This document shows positions 45,624 to 53,485 of a stretch of 64,000 nucleotides of DNA, in pieces (the first letter of the stretch is position 1; each line of letters starts with the position of its first letter). A program made the translations under genes and the position numbers. The notes beneath the pieces were generated by a model. The model ran no database searches, was not told where the DNA came from, and saw only the letters and a list, made by a program, of their open reading frames with translations. The stretch is from Siccibacter colletis (GTDB taxonomy: Bacteria; Pseudomonadota; Gammaproteobacteria; Enterobacterales; Enterobacteriaceae). The stretch is taken from the NCBI RefSeq assembly GCF_000696575.1, contig NZ_JMSQ01000011.1, positions 124,001-188,000 of the forward strand. The letters run 5' to 3'.

Positions 45624-45839
45624 GAGAGGTTCTCCAGAAAAGTTAACTGACTGAAAATGATGTGATTACTTTAAAGAGGGGGGCGGACAGGGTATGGACA
45701 ACGCAGAAACTATTTTTTATTTCTGCAAAAGCCAGATGTAACGGGGGTTAAAAGCTATAACCGGGGGATTGAGGCACACGAGCACATAGCGATGCGGACA
45801 GGTGGTGTCCGATATTAACAACGTGGCAACATGAAACGT

Positions 45840-46661
45840 CTACTGCAGTTGCGTGAGCAGTGTTTCTGCCATCACCCACAGCGCACGGTTAAGCTTCACG
45901 TCCCCGTCAATGCCACGTACGGCACGGGTATGCGTTCGTCCGCCTTTAGCATTACGCCCGCTGAGTCCGCCCTTAATCAGGTTTTCCTGAATCCGCTGAT
46001 AGATGGTCCACAGGTCATTGCTCTCATCCTGCCAGCGGCGCGGGGAGAGAATCTGCGATTCACTGACAGGCTGGTGGTCCTCACCAAAGCGGTACGTGAG
46101 TGCAGCTTTTGCCAGTGCCTGCTGAGCGGGAGGTGGTAATAGTAGCGATTGCATGGCATCCCGCTTTTCTTCCACCCGGTCAAAAATCCCCAGTACCTCA
46201 TACGCTCCTTCTATTACCTGGCTTACCACGTCCCCCTTGTGCGGCACCCGTACCTCGCCAAACGACTCGCCGCAGACAAGACCGTTCTGACAAACCGCAC
46301 GAAATAGTCCCGGCAGCATCTGATATGAGCTGGTTCCGTCATGGGAGTTGAGCAGGATAATTTCCGGCACCTGCTTACCGGTTATCTGCCCCTCCCGGCG
46401 CAGGCGCAACATGTGCTTTGTGTGTTCCCGACGACCTGGGTCACGAACACGGGTCTGGCAGGCAAAGAAAGGCTGAAAGCCTTCACGCTGCAGATTTTTA
46501 AGAACAGTAATTGTTGGTATCCAGGTATAACGTGCGCTGCGTGACGCATGCTTCTCCTCGCTGAAGACACTGGGCACCACACGAAACAGCTCTTCGTGCG
46601 TTAACGGACGGTCACGACGGATAAGATTTGCTGCGCCAAAGCGCGAAGCCAGACGGGTCAT
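45840..46661 (-). CDS. yfjQ: DUF932 protein YfjQ-like
   Basis: The 273-residue protein starts MTRLASRFGAANLIRRDRPL after GAGGAG and carries the DUF932 features ILLNSHDGTSSYQMLPGLFRAVCQNGLVCG and a C-terminal RTHTRAVRGIDGDVKLNRALW. DUF932 proteins are frequent in phages, plasmids and islands; their role is unknown. A terminator separates it from yfjP upstream. Confidence 0.88.
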   Translation of the reverse strand: MTRLASRFGAANLIRRDRPLTHEELFRVVPSVFSEEKHASRSARYTWIPTITVLKNLQREGFQPFFACQTRVRDPGRREHTKHMLRLRREGQITGKQVPEIILLNSHDGTSSYQMLPGLFRAVCQNGLVCGESFGEVRVPHKGDVVSQVIEGAYEVLGIFDRVEEKRDAMQSLLLPPPAQQALAKAALTYRFGEDHQPVSESQILSPRRWQDESNDLWTIYQRIQENLIKGGLSGRNAKGGRTHTRAVRGIDGDVKLNRALWVMAETLLTQLQ

Positions 46662-46692
46662 AAGCAGACTCCTCAAGATGGAAAATAAATAC

Positions 46693-46724
46693 AAAAAGCC
46701 CCGCCGCAAAATCGCGGCAGGGCT
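46693..46724 (-). terminator. Terminator between yfjP and yfjQ
   Basis: AGCCCCGCCGC and GCGGCAGGGCT pair over AAAATC with one mismatch; the minus strand continues TTTTTGTATTTATTTT. It separates the yfjP transcript from yfjQ. Confidence 0.85.
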
Positions 46725-46754
46725 CAGGAAACTACGGGTTAGAATGGTTAATGT

Positions 46755-47618
46755 TCAGAAGAAGAAATTCCAGACTGCACGGGCGACTGATACCACGATG
46801 TTGCGCACAGACTGAATGACTGTCCGAACCGGGGCCGGTATGAGGGGCAGGGAACTTACAGTGTCCAGTACCGAGCCTACCGTTTCACCAAAATCGTCAC
46901 GGGCTTTTTTATTAACGGCATCGGTACGAAGAGGAGCACTAAGCTGTACCGCTACCGGGCTACTGGCCTCACGCGGAAGGCAACGAATCATACGCTCTGC
47001 CATCACCCGCAGTCCCCATTGCAGACGAACCGACACCGCACAGATCGGATTTACTGGTTGGAACAACTCATGCAGCAAGCAGATTTTGCGACTGATGTTC
47101 TGCTTTTGCTCCCTGGAGAGCTTACCACCGCCGCTGGTGGGTTCAGCCTTATCCGACTGACTGATAACAAACAGCACCTTATGTCGGTAAGCCTCTCCAA
47201 TTACCTGATGGTAAAATTGCTCATCTACCCCCAGCGCCCGATCATCGCCCTTAATCAACCACAGCACCAGGTCCAGTTGGGGAAGTTGTTTACGGTAAAG
47301 GGCAGCATATTCGGTATCACGTGCGCCGCTTTCGCCAACACCGGGCAGGTCCACGATGGTCATATAGCGCTTTCCCATCTGCAGGCGAAAGCGCATGGGT
47401 TCGCGTGTGCAGGCGGCCACGTCGCTGACCGGTGAAACGTCCCCGGCAAACAGCGCATTGCACAGACTGCTCTTGCCCGCGCCGGTTTTCCCCATAATGC
47501 CTATTACAGGCTCGTAGTGGGTTAACTGATTTATCTGCTGCAGAATGCGTTCAGAGACCCACTGGGGCAGGCTGGAAAGCGGTTGCTGCAGGGACTGCAG
47601 ACCTTCAGAATGTCTCAT
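46755..47618 (-). CDS. yfjP: YfjP-family GTPase
   Basis: The 287-residue protein has the G motifs of the Era/EngA-like group: G1 GIMGKTGAGKSSLCNAL, G3 DLPGVGES, G4 SQSDKAEP, and a C-terminal region with hydrophobic patches (PLIPAPVRTVIQSVRNIVVSVA) that could meet the membrane. Start at 47618 follows GAGGAAC. YfjP proteins are regular neighbours of DUF932 genes in CP4 islands; the role is unknown. Confidence 0.9.
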   Translation of the reverse strand: MRHSEGLQSLQQPLSSLPQWVSERILQQINQLTHYEPVIGIMGKTGAGKSSLCNALFAGDVSPVSDVAACTREPMRFRLQMGKRYMTIVDLPGVGESGARDTEYAALYRKQLPQLDLVLWLIKGDDRALGVDEQFYHQVIGEAYRHKVLFVISQSDKAEPTSGGGKLSREQKQNISRKICLLHELFQPVNPICAVSVRLQWGLRVMAERMIRCLPREASSPVAVQLSAPLRTDAVNKKARDDFGETVGSVLDTVSSLPLIPAPVRTVIQSVRNIVVSVARAVWNFFF

Positions 47619-47644
47619 ATATGTTCCTCGAAAAAGAATGCAAA

Positions 47645-47670
47645 ACGGCAGAGCCAAATGGTTCTGCCGT
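47645..47670 (-). other. Leader hairpin upstream of yfjP
   Basis: ACGGCAGA (47645-47652) and TCTGCCGT (47663-47670) pair, with a run of AT-rich sequence ATGATATATATCTGAA to its right that recurs at about 36419-36434. The rest of 47671-47985 has no gene. Confidence 0.55.
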
Positions 47671-47985
47671 TAAGGGGGTAGGTTCAACTATATGATATAT
47701 ATCTGAAATTTATTATAATACTGAAGTCCCTCTTGGCGAGATGTGAACATTATATCTGTATTAAATCCGCCACTAACATACGAACAGCGTTCTTGCTGAG
47801 CGTGGGTGAAAAGCGAACATTTTAAGCCATCTGGTTTGGCTCTCCCTCAAAGAGTTTTGTCTCCACAATTGCCGAAGTAGTTCACTTTCATGTACATGCT
47901 TATGGCTACAACCTTATGCCTATGCCTCTGTAAATCAGAAAAAGATTAATTTTTTTTGAATGTAACTTGAAAACAAGCGAAGCGG

Positions 47986-48026
47986 CCCCAGATTAAATTG
48001 TGTTCACAACAAATGCGGGGTTTTTT
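47986..48026 (+). promoter_or_regulatory. Terminator-like hairpin at the CBASS start codon
   Basis: CCCC (47986-47989) can pair with GGGG (48017-48020), with an inner TTGTG/CACAA stem, and six T residues run directly up to ATG 48027. The GGGG is also the only ribosome-site-like sequence of the CD-NTase gene, so folding would hide it. Confidence 0.45.
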
Positions 48027-49097
48027 ATGAGTCTTCAGAATAAATTCTTCAAGTTTCATGATGCCATACTGTTAGGCATAAAGGACGTGGCCTACAATAC
48101 TGCCCGTCTTAAGGACGATAGTATCCTCAAGGAGATCAAGGCTCGCTTCAAAGAGGATGGGTTTCCAGTCATCGATGATTTCATTCAGGGCTCGATGGCA
48201 ACCGATACGGGGATCCGTGAGAAGGGTCAAGATTTTGATATCGATCGCGCAATAGTTATTGAAGCGTCACTTGCGCCAGAAAATCCAATCACCCCCAAAA
48301 AGGCGGTCCTGGAAGTACTTGAAGACCGTGGATTTAAGAATGCAAAAATCAAAAAACCTTGCGTTACGGCTGATTACAAAACTGAAGATCTTCATATTGA
48401 TATTCCTATATACCGCCGATATGAAAATGGACAGTACGAACTCGCGGTAGGTAAAGCACATTCTGATGAAGAAAATCGTCAATGGTCTCCTTCAGCTCCG
48501 CGTGAGCTGATTGATTGGGTGACTGCCTACGATGATAGTGCTGTGTATGCATCAAAAAAACACGATCAGTATCGCCGCATCGTTCGATATCTCAAACGAT
48601 GGAGAAATTTCACTTTTAGTGAAAATGTTCGCCGCAAAATTTATTCGATTGGCATCACTGTGATGGTTAAAGAATCATTGGTCGCTTCAATCAATGATGA
48701 AGGTTTCCCTGATGACCTGTCAGCCTTACGCGCAACTATTCATCATATTTTGAATGATGGGGGTTATTTCAGCTTAATAGAGGCTGAAAAATACAAAGTT
48801 AAAGTAGATATCCCTGTAAGTCACACAAGGGATATTTTTGATAACAGTAGCATCACAACCGGCACTCAATTCCGTAATCAACTTGCCGCTCTGTTAAAAA
48901 CTCTCGACAAGGTTGCGGATGAAGATAGCGAATCTAAGCAGTGTGAATTGCTTAGAAAGGTTTTTGGCGAAGATTTCCCTGAGCATGCTTCGACATCTAC
49001 TGCATCGGCAGTGTCTACTGCATCCGTAGCGGCAAGTGCTGGTGCCAATACAGTCTATGCTTCCTCAGGAGCTGTAGGGACATCACAAGGCGCATGA
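48027..49097 (+). CDS. CBASS cyclic-oligonucleotide synthase (CD-NTase)
   Basis: The 356-residue enzyme has the nucleotidyltransferase core: QGSMATDTG with Gly55-Ser56, acidic residues Asp71 and Asp73 in DFDIDRAIVI, and Asp125 in HIDIPIY. On phage infection such enzymes make cyclic di- or trinucleotides that activate a SAVED effector. The last 35 residues are a Ser/Ala/Thr/Gly tail ending SQGA, the part that Cap2 links to target proteins. The end overlaps cap2 by four bases. The clade and product cannot be told by eye. Confidence 0.88.
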   Translation: MSLQNKFFKFHDAILLGIKDVAYNTARLKDDSILKEIKARFKEDGFPVIDDFIQGSMATDTGIREKGQDFDIDRAIVIEASLAPENPITPKKAVLEVLEDRGFKNAKIKKPCVTADYKTEDLHIDIPIYRRYENGQYELAVGKAHSDEENRQWSPSAPRELIDWVTAYDDSAVYASKKHDQYRRIVRYLKRWRNFTFSENVRRKIYSIGITVMVKESLVASINDEGFPDDLSALRATIHHILNDGGYFSLIEAEKYKVKVDIPVSHTRDIFDNSSITTGTQFRNQLAALLKTLDKVADEDSESKQCELLRKVFGEDFPEHASTSTASAVSTASVAASAGANTVYASSGAVGTSQGA

Positions 49098-50830
49098 ACT
49101 ATTCAGCTATCACGGATTACTTAGCCAAACGCGGATACAAGGTATCCGCGTACCCTGCTGAAACTGACCAGATTGAATTTTTCAGAATTGAACTGGAGAT
49201 AGGGGATTTTCCGGTCACGTTAATCCATTACCCTGTCAAAGAAATTACCGGTTTGCCCATATTTCTCCTTGTAAACCCTTCAGCTTTGCCTAGATTGGCA
49301 CATACGACAGTCTATGAAGAGATCGGCTTTGCTACTATATGTGTAAATGTTCCTGATGCGGTTTCAGTTAACTACGAGTGCCCTGAACTGGCGTTTGAGG
49401 AGTCACTTAAACGACATATTACATTACTTACACGTGCCTTAACGGACCGAGATTGGAATACCCAGGAACTGCTGAGAGAGTTTGAAGCGGGATGGGGAAG
49501 TATCATTGAGCCGGAAACAATACCATTTCTTTGCTTATCAGATGAGGGGGAGGCTGAGTCTCTTTCTGTTTTTAAGCCTCGTAAAAACGCCAAAGCTGGA
49601 CTTAATACATATTTTTTAGGCTATAGAGAAGGTTGGAATCCTGATGCCCTCTTTTCGCCTTTGAGCCAGATCTTGAAAGAGCGCGAAGAAACTAAAGGAA
49701 ATGGATTTGTCATACCACTAAAAGCAACTATGCCCGCCCCTTGGCAGAAGGAAGAATTGGCTCAATGGTATTTAGAATTACTACAAAATTTGCCACAGGA
49801 TTTATTTACCATGCTGACACAACGCTTCGGTCAGCAACGAGCTCGCGAATTTTGGCTTATTTTTAATGCCCAAACCCCTTCTGGAAAAACATGGTTTGGG
49901 ATCCATTTTGCGTTAAAAAATGCAGTTCAAGGTAAAAAGCATCTTCCCTTTAAAGCAAGCCACATTGAGGAGTGGGTTCTAAAAGCCCTACCTGTTTTAA
50001 CATTCAATAAAGAGCGATTGATGCCTAGAAGCGGGGCTAACCAGTCCTTGCTGGGCAAGAAAGTCATGCTTGTAGGCTGCGGATCAGTTGGAGGAGAAGT
50101 TGCAGATAAGCTGGCTGCATCCGGTGTTGGTCACATCCATTTGTGTGATCCTGATTCACTATCGCTCAACAATCTTTATCGGCATATACTGCCTCCAGCA
50201 TTTGTGTCATGCCCAAAAACAGTCGCGTTATGGTTAAATCTAAACAGTAAATATCCTTGGTTAGAGATTACAGGCGACATGACAAAGCTACTTGCTCTAA
50301 GAGATCGCAAGACTCTTTCTACATTCGACCTTATCATTATCGCGATAGGGTCCCCCACACAAGAACGCATGTTTCATGATTATCTGATTAAAGAAAAAAT
50401 CAAAGTTCCCGTCATCAATACATGGGTTGAAGGCTATGGAGTTGGAGGGCATGCTGTTCTTGATATACCAGGAACACCAGGCTGCTTGCGATGTGCATAC
50501 GTTGATTCCGACAATTTTTCTCGTGGGCTATCATCTAATCTTAATTTTCTTGCTACAAACCAAGATTTAACAAGAAATCATGCAGGATGTGGAGACGCCT
50601 TTCTTCCTTACTCCTATACATCATCAACTCTGACTGCACTTATTACAGTGGACCTGGCTGTAAAATATCTCAGTCATAGAGTAAACGTCTCATCGAGAGT
50701 TAGTTGGAAGGGCAGCTCAGAAGATGCGATTGAGTATGGTTTTGTACTGAGCGAAAGGTATCACGCGTTCAATCGCTCATTGGAAATATTACCTTTGTAC
50801 AATCCTGAATGTGATATATGCAATGGATAA
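49094..50830 (+). CDS. cap2: CBASS Cap2, E2-E1 ubiquitin-transfer-like protein
   Basis: The 578-residue protein has an N-terminal E2-like domain (residues 1 to about 150, with cysteines in FATICVNVP and YECPEL) and a C-terminal ThiF/E1 adenylation domain: GCGSVGGEVADKLAASGVGH, DPDSLSLNNLYRH, CxxC in GCLRCAY, and the likely E1 cysteine in HAGCGDAF. Cap2 couples the CD-NTase C-terminus to target proteins and primes it, which makes this a type II CBASS. A CDIC motif lies at the very end. Confidence 0.92.
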   Translation: MNYSAITDYLAKRGYKVSAYPAETDQIEFFRIELEIGDFPVTLIHYPVKEITGLPIFLLVNPSALPRLAHTTVYEEIGFATICVNVPDAVSVNYECPELAFEESLKRHITLLTRALTDRDWNTQELLREFEAGWGSIIEPETIPFLCLSDEGEAESLSVFKPRKNAKAGLNTYFLGYREGWNPDALFSPLSQILKEREETKGNGFVIPLKATMPAPWQKEELAQWYLELLQNLPQDLFTMLTQRFGQQRAREFWLIFNAQTPSGKTWFGIHFALKNAVQGKKHLPFKASHIEEWVLKALPVLTFNKERLMPRSGANQSLLGKKVMLVGCGSVGGEVADKLAASGVGHIHLCDPDSLSLNNLYRHILPPAFVSCPKTVALWLNLNSKYPWLEITGDMTKLLALRDRKTLSTFDLIIIAIGSPTQERMFHDYLIKEKIKVPVINTWVEGYGVGGHAVLDIPGTPGCLRCAYVDSDNFSRGLSSNLNFLATNQDLTRNHAGCGDAFLPYSYTSSTLTALITVDLAVKYLSHRVNVSSRVSWKGSSEDAIEYGFVLSERYHAFNRSLEILPLYNPECDICNG

Positions 50831-51293
50831 TTCAGAACATCTCAAAATAAACACAGAAAATTTTAGCATCAATATTTTAAAAAATGTTAATGATATTTGG
50901 TTTGAATATCGACAAATAAATACAAATATGCCAGAAGCTTTTGGTGTACTGATTGGCAGTAAAGACCTTGTAACAGAACATTATAAAATCGTTAATGTGA
51001 CAGTCCCACAACAGGGGGATCGCTGCTCAAGAATGAGTTTTACTCTAATGGATCCCGCACACCAACGTATAGTTGATAGCCATTATCGCGATTCCGGGGG
51101 GGAATTAGTTTATCGCGGTACATGGCATACGCATCCCGAAGATATTCCTTGTGCTTCAAATGTTGATATTAGAGACTGGAAGAAATGTAAAGAAAGAAAT
51201 CAAGACAAGCAACTTTTCTTTATAATCATTGGTACAGAGAAAAAGGCTCTTTATTATTTTGTAGGTGAAAATCTACTACGGCATGAATTTTGA
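50811..51293 (+). CDS. cap3: CBASS Cap3, JAB-family isopeptidase
   Basis: The 160-residue protein has the JAMM zinc site: Glu42 in EAFGVLIG, His106 and His108 in HTHP, Ser116 and Asp119. Cap3 removes CD-NTase from its conjugates and so limits Cap2 action. The ATG at 50811 overlaps the end of cap2 by 20 bases; an ATG at 50823 is also possible. Confidence 0.92.
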   Translation: MIYAMDNSEHLKINTENFSINILKNVNDIWFEYRQINTNMPEAFGVLIGSKDLVTEHYKIVNVTVPQQGDRCSRMSFTLMDPAHQRIVDSHYRDSGGELVYRGTWHTHPEDIPCASNVDIRDWKKCKERNQDKQLFFIIIGTEKKALYYFVGENLLRHEF

Positions 51294-51302
51294 GGGATGA
51301 TT

Positions 51303-52370
51303 ATGAATAAAGCAATTATTTTATATATACTGAAATTAATTTTCAGACCTAAGGATATACTCACTCGTATTGGATTCGGCCTGTTCAGTGGAGGGGTAGC
51401 GGCCTCAGCCGGTGGGTGGGGCCTGAACTTAGTTTTTTCAGGGCAAATGATTAAAAAATATGTAAATATTTTTGATGGCATCTCCATTAGCTATCAAAAA
51501 TGTTCTGAAGCGGTTCTATACATTGGGATCTTTGCATCCATTTTAGGGCTGTTAGTGCTGATGTATTGCATCTTCTTGGCGGTTCGTGATGTCCAAAAAC
51601 GTGATATTGCTTTTATTCGTGCATATGGGTTTGAAAATATTGACCCACATGCAGCAGAAAAAATGCTTTCATCCAGAGAAAAAGTCAAAACTCTCCCCGT
51701 AGATTTAAAAGCAATTGATTCTAGGGCTAAAAGTAAAGTAATTGAAGAATCTACATTTATCAGAAGGATGATAAAGGATAGAATACAACACTCTGAAGCC
51801 ACTGTCGCCTATGTTGCAGCTCTAGGGAGTATTCCTTATTTGTATATGATTGGTAGCTCAATGCGTGATGGGCACTTGCCTTTAAGACTATCCGATTTTG
51901 ATCGTAATAAAAATTGCTTCCACCTTCTTGATGCCCCTCCAACCGGTTCCAAATTAATTAGGAAATTTGGTAGAGAGATAACAGAAAATAGTTCTATTGT
52001 TAGCTCGAATGTTAACAACCAAATAGGGCTAGCTATTTCATTTACGATGAATATACAGCCATCGGACCTTCCCGTAGACCTTAGCGATCATACGCTACAT
52101 ATCCAGCTTGATACAGGATTCAGGTTTGATAACCTTCCTTCTGAGGAAGAGCAAGAAAACATCACTAAAGAAGTAAGTTTTATAATATCAGAATTGAATA
52201 AAAAAGCTGATGAAGTACATCTATTTATCTCGGCTCAGGCATCTTTTGTTGTTCGTCTTGGCTCTCTTTACCAGGAGGGGTTACACGGTGTAATCTATGT
52301 CTGGCATTGGAACTCTATAAAAAATGAATATGAATGGAGCTTGAAAGTTTCAGGTAAAGAGTTGAGCTGA
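51303..52370 (+). CDS. CBASS effector with two transmembrane helices and SAVED domain
   Basis: The 355-residue protein has two hydrophobic helices (about residues 20-45 and 70-92), a basic linker (RDVQKRDIAF), and a C-terminal SAVED sensor domain with IGLAISFTMNIQPSDLP, and ELNKKADEVHLFISAQASFVVRLGSLYQEG. This is the 2TM-SAVED (Cap14-like) layout: binding of the cyclic nucleotide is thought to assemble the membrane part and kill the infected cell. ATG 51303 has GAGGG at good spacing. A terminator follows at 52500. Confidence 0.85.
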   Translation: MNKAIILYILKLIFRPKDILTRIGFGLFSGGVAASAGGWGLNLVFSGQMIKKYVNIFDGISISYQKCSEAVLYIGIFASILGLLVLMYCIFLAVRDVQKRDIAFIRAYGFENIDPHAAEKMLSSREKVKTLPVDLKAIDSRAKSKVIEESTFIRRMIKDRIQHSEATVAYVAALGSIPYLYMIGSSMRDGHLPLRLSDFDRNKNCFHLLDAPPTGSKLIRKFGREITENSSIVSSNVNNQIGLAISFTMNIQPSDLPVDLSDHTLHIQLDTGFRFDNLPSEEEQENITKEVSFIISELNKKADEVHLFISAQASFVVRLGSLYQEGLHGVIYVWHWNSIKNEYEWSLKVSGKELS

Positions 52371-52499
52371 AATATGGTAAAAGCCATCGAGCCTATGCAG
52401 GTAATACTGTTGAACTGCTTGGTGTGTTGGAGCTATTAGCTGACAGTTTGCTAAAAAACAATTTCGAAAATATTAGATTAAAAATTTCATGATTATATT

Positions 52500-52534
52500 A
52501 ACCGGCGCATATTCCGAAGAAGGCCGGTTATTTT
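52500..52534 (+). terminator. CBASS operon terminator
   Basis: AACCGGC (52500-52506) and GCCGGTT (52523-52529) pair, followed by ATTTTAT, about 130 bases after the effector stop. The rest of 52371-52723 shows no gene. Confidence 0.7.
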
Positions 52535-52723
52535 ATCAATTTAAATGTGTTTCTAGGAAATTAGGCTTACATTAATATTAGCGAGTTTGTTATCAATCAT
52601 GATTGTTTACCCTACCTGTAATAACAGTAAATGACAATTTAGAGGTGCAACTTTCCGAGCATATGATTATCTACCAGGCTGTAATGCTCAAGGTAATCCA
52701 TAAGAAAGGATGCTGTTTAAATA

Positions 52724-53350
52724 TTATCCTCGACTACATCCGAAGTTACGGTCTCCATCACCGAATATTTTAGTTCTTTCTTTGGTCATGTAATCCACCC
52801 TATTCATTAAATCGTTGTAAGTTTTCTCGAAGTTGTTCCTTTTACGATTTAGGAGATATTTTCCATTTGATGGGTAATTAACTAGCTTCCCAGAGTCATC
52901 TATCGGGATGCCAAGCGCACTGTACCAGGCTGTTGTTATCATTGTGCGTAACGTGTTACGATTCAAGTCGTAATCTCCCAGGTGATAATAAGCATCCTGA
53001 TTGAAAGATAATATTAAATGGTAATGCCGCTTTCCATTTTTAGTATATTCCCTGACCCATGCGTAACGTAAGGTGGAATATCGGGTAACAGGCCAGTCTT
53101 TCCGTTGAGTTTTGATATGTTTATCGTGTCTAAGCTTTGCTTTTAACGCACTGGTGAAACGAGATATAGCACCAGAGTCTATTTTTGGTTGAAAGAATGG
53201 GTTGTCTAGACTCTCTGGATCTATTGGGTCATGTAAATCAACACGTATAATCATTGTATTAGGATGTTCATTGAGTGAATCATCAATAACCTGTTTGATT
53301 CTATCCCGATATAGAGATACATGTGATCCAAACTCACTATTGTATGTCAT
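52724..53350 (-). CDS. yfjJ: YagK/YfjJ-family (inovirus Gp2-like) protein
   Basis: The 208-residue protein has the family blocks RYAWVREYTKNGKRHYHLILSFNQDAYYHLGDY and GKYLLNRKRNNF. The HYHL-type motif and the relation to inovirus Gp2 suggest a HUH-like replication initiator, though here it is in a satellite-type island. In CP4-57 yfjJ follows yfjI, as here. A 12-bp inverted repeat sits upstream. Confidence 0.85.
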   Translation of the reverse strand: MTYNSEFGSHVSLYRDRIKQVIDDSLNEHPNTMIIRVDLHDPIDPESLDNPFFQPKIDSGAISRFTSALKAKLRHDKHIKTQRKDWPVTRYSTLRYAWVREYTKNGKRHYHLILSFNQDAYYHLGDYDLNRNTLRTMITTAWYSALGIPIDDSGKLVNYPSNGKYLLNRKRNNFEKTYNDLMNRVDYMTKERTKIFGDGDRNFGCSRG

Positions 53351-53378
53351 ATAGTATCCTGTTTAAAGATAATGGTGT

Positions 53379-53410
53379 AGGTAATATATACTGTATATTA
53401 TATATTACCT
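53379..53410. promoter_or_regulatory. 12-bp inverted repeat upstream of yfjJ
   Basis: AGGTAATATATA (53379-53390) and TATATATTACCT (53399-53410) pair perfectly around CTGTATAT, 29 bases before the yfjJ start on the minus strand. It could be an operator or a terminator of the yfjI transcript. Confidence 0.6.
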
Positions 53411-53485
53411 ATCATGATAACAAACCATTAGCCGGACTGGGCTCGGTGTTTGTTTTTACTCCTGAATTAAAATCATTTGTTATCA

